A stretch of DNA of 64,000 nt from Mycolicibacterium fortuitum subsp. fortuitum. GTDB lineage: Bacteria; Actinomycetota; Actinomycetes; Mycobacteriales; Mycobacteriaceae. The notes under the pieces are model-generated. The model was not told the DNA's origin, searched no databases, and saw only the letters and a program-made list of their open reading frames with translations. Shown here piece after piece: positions 61,242-64,000 of the stretch. Position 1 is the first letter of the stretch. Every line of letters starts with the position of its first letter. The stretch spans positions 1,302,001 through 1,366,000 of the forward strand of contig NZ_AP025518.1 in the NCBI RefSeq assembly GCF_022179545.1, in the 5' to 3' direction. Made by a program: the position numbers and the translations under genes.

Positions 61242-62849
61242 TCAGCTCCGGCGCAGCGCCAGCACGCTGCCGTCGCCGTCACCTGAAATGTAGAGCGTCC
61301 CATCGGGTCCTGCGGTGATCCCGGCGAACGGGCCCTGCGGGCCCGAGAACGGCGGCATGCCCTTGAGCGGCTTGGGGGTCACGCCGGGTGGCGGCCCGAC
61401 CGGTAGCCCGGTGGCGATCGTGGTGCGCGTGGAAGTGCTCAGGTCGTAGCTGATCAGTTCCTTGTTGCCTGAGTCGACGATGTAGAGAGCGCCGTCACGC
61501 ACGAGAATGCCGTGTGGCGTGTGCAATCCGTCGACAAGTGGCTGCGCCGTCCCGCCAGTCACCCGCAATACCGCACCGGCCACTGACACCAGTGGCGCGC
61601 CGTCGGGTCCGATCACCACACCGACCGGGGTGTCCAGGCCAGAAGCGAGCACGCTCACGGAACCGTCACGTACGGAGAGCAGCCGCCCCGCACCTTGTTC
61701 GACGACCACCACGGAGCCATCGGGAGCCTGCGTCACACCGTAGGGCTGGTCGATGCCACTGGCCAGAACCTGGCTCACCTCGTCGTCGGCTGCTCCGGGG
61801 CGGAAGCGTGCGGCCGTATCCGCCGCGGTGGTGACGATGAATTCTCCTGGCCCCGCGGCGATCACCCCGCGCAGGAAGCCCGGGTAACCGGGGGAGAACA
61901 GCATCGCGACGGTCTGCAGGTCACCGTCTGAACCGACTCGGTAGAAGTAGGTGCCATCGGCGACGTAGAGGTTGCCGTCGGTGCCCACGGTCAGATCCAA
62001 CGGCCAGTTCAGCCCGCCCGGAAGTACCGATTGATTGCCGCCACAGGAGATCTCGGTGATTTCGCCGGTGAAGTTGGAGACGAACAGCCGGCCGTCGACG
62101 AAGGTGCAGTTGTCCAGGCCGGGATTCAACTGGGCCAGCAGTGTCTGCTCGCCGTTGCGCGGGTCGATGCGCAGCACCTGGCCGCTGGCCACCTGAGTCG
62201 AGACGAGGTAGCCGTCGGCGTCGAATTTGACCGAGTCCGGTACGCCGAGCCCGCCGGCCACCACCTGGGGCTCGGCTTGTCCTTTTTCGGCAGGATCTAA
62301 ACGCCAGATCTCGTTGGCCCCCATCACCGGGAAGTAGAGCAGCCCGTCGGGGCCGACTTCCATGGCGTTGGGGGAGGGCACGTCCTCCAACAGGATGCGT
62401 GGGGTGCCACCGGCGAGGTCGAGCTCCATGAGCCGGCCGCCCTCGCGGCATTCGCCCACGAACAGCCGGCCCTGATGGAACGTGATGCCATTGGCCGACG
62501 GGATGTCGTCACGCAGCACGCGGGTGGTGCCGTTGGCCTCGCGCACGCTGACCCGGCCGTCCATCACCTCGGTGGCGTACAGGTTGCCTTTCGGGTCGAA
62601 TGCCACGTCGTCGGGCGCGATGATGTCGCCGCCTTTGGCGCTGACGGTTTCCAGCGCTCCGGTTCCGAGGTCGAGGGCGCTGATCTGGCTGCCGGTCACC
62701 TGCGCGACGTAGATGCGGCCGTCCGGTCCGGTGCGCAGGCCGTTCGCGCCGAACAGTCGGCTGGGGGCGGTGACCTGCTCCAACGCCCAGCCCCCGGCGG
62801 TTGTCGGGTTTGCGGTGTATCTCGCATCAGATACCAAAGGCGCGCTCAT
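61242..62849 (-). CDS. SMP-30/NHL beta-propeller protein
   Basis: 535 aa from ATG 62849. About ten repeated blades of the LxxxPDGRIYVAQ and VGPDGLLYFP kind, as in gluconolactonase/strictosidine-synthase-like propellers; no signal peptide is seen. A lactonase or sugar-acid hydrolase role is possible. The length suggests two six-bladed halves. First gene of the leftward operon, divergent from the SDR at 63005. Confidence 0.85.
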   Translation of the reverse strand: MSAPLVSDARYTANPTTAGGWALEQVTAPSRLFGANGLRTGPDGRIYVAQVTGSQISALDLGTGALETVSAKGGDIIAPDDVAFDPKGNLYATEVMDGRVSVREANGTTRVLRDDIPSANGITFHQGRLFVGECREGGRLMELDLAGGTPRILLEDVPSPNAMEVGPDGLLYFPVMGANEIWRLDPAEKGQAEPQVVAGGLGVPDSVKFDADGYLVSTQVASGQVLRIDPRNGEQTLLAQLNPGLDNCTFVDGRLFVSNFTGEITEISCGGNQSVLPGGLNWPLDLTVGTDGNLYVADGTYFYRVGSDGDLQTVAMLFSPGYPGFLRGVIAAGPGEFIVTTAADTAARFRPGAADDEVSQVLASGIDQPYGVTQAPDGSVVVVEQGAGRLLSVRDGSVSVLASGLDTPVGVVIGPDGAPLVSVAGAVLRVTGGTAQPLVDGLHTPHGILVRDGALYIVDSGNKELISYDLSTSTRTTIATGLPVGPPPGVTPKPLKGMPPFSGPQGPFAGITAGPDGTLYISGDGDGSVLALRRS

Positions 62850-62874
62850 GACCTCGGACGTTAGCAACTCGTCG

Positions 62875-62886
62875 TAGTCCAGACAA
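62875..62886. promoter_or_regulatory. Candidate GntR operator A
   Basis: TAGTCCAGACAA, palindromic apart from the outer and central pairs and matching operator B in 10 of 12 bases. It lies about 26 bp upstream of the SMP-30 start. Confidence 0.55.
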
Positions 62887-62970
62887 TAGCGTTACATCGG
62901 CGATGGCTCTGCCCTTGACGCTGCATAACTGCTGGGGAATAGTGTTCTCCAATATGAAGATCGCAATATG

Positions 62971-62982
62971 TTGTCCGGACAA
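62971..62982. promoter_or_regulatory. Candidate GntR operator B
   Basis: TTGTCCGGACAA, a perfect 12-bp palindrome about 22 bp upstream of the SDR start, of the GTNNNNAC kind used by HutC-type regulators. Confidence 0.6.
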
Positions 62983-63004
62983 TTAGGCCGATAAGGGTTC
63001 GCGA

Positions 63005-63850
63005 ATGGACAGTTCTCTCAGCCTGGACGGCCGCGTCGTGGTGGTGTCGGGCGCCGGCGGTGGCGGTATCGGCACCACCGTCACGCGGATGGCGGTCGAG
63101 GCCGGGGCCACGGTCGTGGCAGTGAGCCGCTCGCAGGACAACCTCGACACCCACGTCGCTCCGCTGGCCGACAAGGGGCTGAATGTGGTGACGGTGGCCG
63201 CCGACGCATCGACGGATGACGGCATCGCCACGGTGCTCGATGCGGCCCGGAGTGCGGACGGCGCGTTGTACGGACTGGTCAATGTCGCCGGCGGTGCGGC
63301 ACCGTCCACATGGATGCCCGCCACCCGGGTGTCACGGTCGGACTGGCGCGAATTGTTCACCGCGAACCTGGAAACCATGTTCTTCATGAGTCAGGCGGTG
63401 GCTGCTGAGATTCGGTCGCAGGGCAACCCCGGCTCGATCGTCTCGGTGTCCTCGATCAGCGGAATGAACACCGCGCCGTATCACGTCGCCTACGGCACCG
63501 CGAAGGCCGCGATCGTGGCGGCCACCCGAACCATGGCCGCGGAGCTTGCCGCCGAAGGCATCCGGGTCAACGCCGTCGCCCCGGGAGTGACCGAAACCGC
63601 CGCCTCGGCAACCTATGTCGACGCCGACCCCGATCGCGACCAGCGGGCGATCGCCATGGGCCGCCGTGGAACTCCCGAGGAACAGGCCGGGGCCATTCTT
63701 TTCCTGCTCTCGGATCTTTCGAGCTATATCACCGGCCAGACCATCCTGGTCGACGGCGGGCTCAACCTGCGCTGGACCCATCTCGGCGCCGACAACACCT
63801 CGCTGTTCCTCAAAGACGAATCCTTCCGCGAAGCCATCAGGAGGACCTAA
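63005..63850 (+). CDS. Short-chain dehydrogenase/reductase
   Basis: 281 aa. SGAGGGGIGTTVTR glycine motif, NVAGG, catalytic Ser in SVSSISG, YGTAK, and a VDGGLNLRW C-terminus followed by a 25-residue extension. It overlaps the following oxygenase start by one base, so both act in one pathway. Controlled by the divergent promoter with the GntR palindromes. Confidence 0.92.
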   Translation: MDSSLSLDGRVVVVSGAGGGGIGTTVTRMAVEAGATVVAVSRSQDNLDTHVAPLADKGLNVVTVAADASTDDGIATVLDAARSADGALYGLVNVAGGAAPSTWMPATRVSRSDWRELFTANLETMFFMSQAVAAEIRSQGNPGSIVSVSSISGMNTAPYHVAYGTAKAAIVAATRTMAAELAAEGIRVNAVAPGVTETAASATYVDADPDRDQRAIAMGRRGTPEEQAGAILFLLSDLSSYITGQTILVDGGLNLRWTHLGADNTSLFLKDESFREAIRRT

Positions 63851-64000
63851 TGGCCCACACCGAATCCGATCTCGATGCCGCGATGGAGGTCGACGCCGCA
63901 CCGGACGACTCGACCGGAGTGATCGCCGAGGACCTCTCTGCGCCGACGACCATCCCGGTCGAGGCCTATATCTCGGCGGATTACGCACGCGCTGAACGGG
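63850..64000 (+). CDS. Probable Rieske ring-hydroxylating oxygenase alpha subunit (5' part)
   Basis: 50 residues are visible before the window ends. After an acidic N-terminus comes IPVEAYISADYARAERG, the lead-in typical of aromatic-ring dioxygenase or KshA-type alpha subunits just before the Rieske domain. The Rieske and iron motifs lie beyond the edge, so the call rests on this short match and on context. Confidence 0.6.
   Translation, partial: MAHTESDLDAAMEVDAAPDDSTGVIAEDLSAPTTIPVEAYISADYARAER

Noticed and set aside
1..64000. Phage, IS element, CRISPR array, tRNA or rRNA
   Set aside because: No transposase, integrase, regularly spaced repeat array or RNA-gene sequence was found; the only multi-copy elements are the 47-bp hairpin pair and one short tandem repeat.

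Overview
The window is from a high-GC actinobacterium of the Mycobacterium/Mycolicibacterium group. GTG starts, ATGA/GTGA stop-start overlaps and TANNNT -10 boxes placed for leaderless transcripts are common. Gene order follows the M. tuberculosis block Rv0896-Rv0910: gltA2, a flavin oxidoreductase, a DUF2630 gene, the arfABC ammonia/acid-stress operon, prrB-prrA, accD3, echA6, a metallo-beta-lactamase-fold gene, ctpE and the Rv0909/Rv0910-type small pair. This backbone is interrupted by lineage-specific cargo, the largest block lying between prrA and accD3 (about 21.0-43.7 kb).

Layout. 1-8.9 kb: a tightly packed operon of a GAP1-like protein, a vWA protein, a zinc-ribbon P-loop GTPase and two tandem membrane proteins with PknH-like outer domains, facing two further anchored exported proteins. 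9.1-20.9 kb: gltA2, a tRNA-deacylase-like gene, GNAT, an MFS/MarR pair, a SnoaL/TetR divergent pair sharing an ordered GTAC array, then conserved genes through prrA. 21-26.7 kb: three ABC half-exporters. 26.8-36.3 kb: DUF1254 protein, epoxide hydrolase, LuxR regulator, two acyl-CoA ligases, lipoprotein asparaginase, a small His/Met-loop membrane protein and a double VOC protein. 36.4-39.8 kb: mgtA behind a long leader holding an M-box Mg2+ riboswitch, a proline-rich 27-codon leader ORF and a 57-aa small ORF. 40-42.8 kb: a degenerate ABC ATPase with a YhgE/Pip membrane protein. 42.8-43.7 kb: a DUF559-type nuclease gene between two nearly identical hairpin repeats. 43.8-50.3 kb: accD3 to the Rv0910-like gene.

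50.3-55.5 kb holds the most unusual locus. It has a TetR regulator, a vWA (NorD/CbbO-type) gene, a MoxR-type AAA+ (NorQ/CbbQ-type) gene, two copies of an unrecognised polytopic membrane protein with conserved Asp/His/Glu, a 142-aa single-pass protein and at least two unlisted single-pass microproteins (43 and 35 aa). This looks like a dedicated maturation machine plus an uncharacterised multi-subunit membrane enzyme.

55.6-64 kb is a catabolic cluster: DapB-fold dehydrogenase, two acyl-CoA ligases, two SDRs, a HutC-type GntR regulator with two matching candidate operators, an SMP-30/NHL beta-propeller protein, and the start of a probable Rieske ring-hydroxylating oxygenase that runs off the end. 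I saw no tRNA, rRNA, CRISPR array, transposase or integrase.
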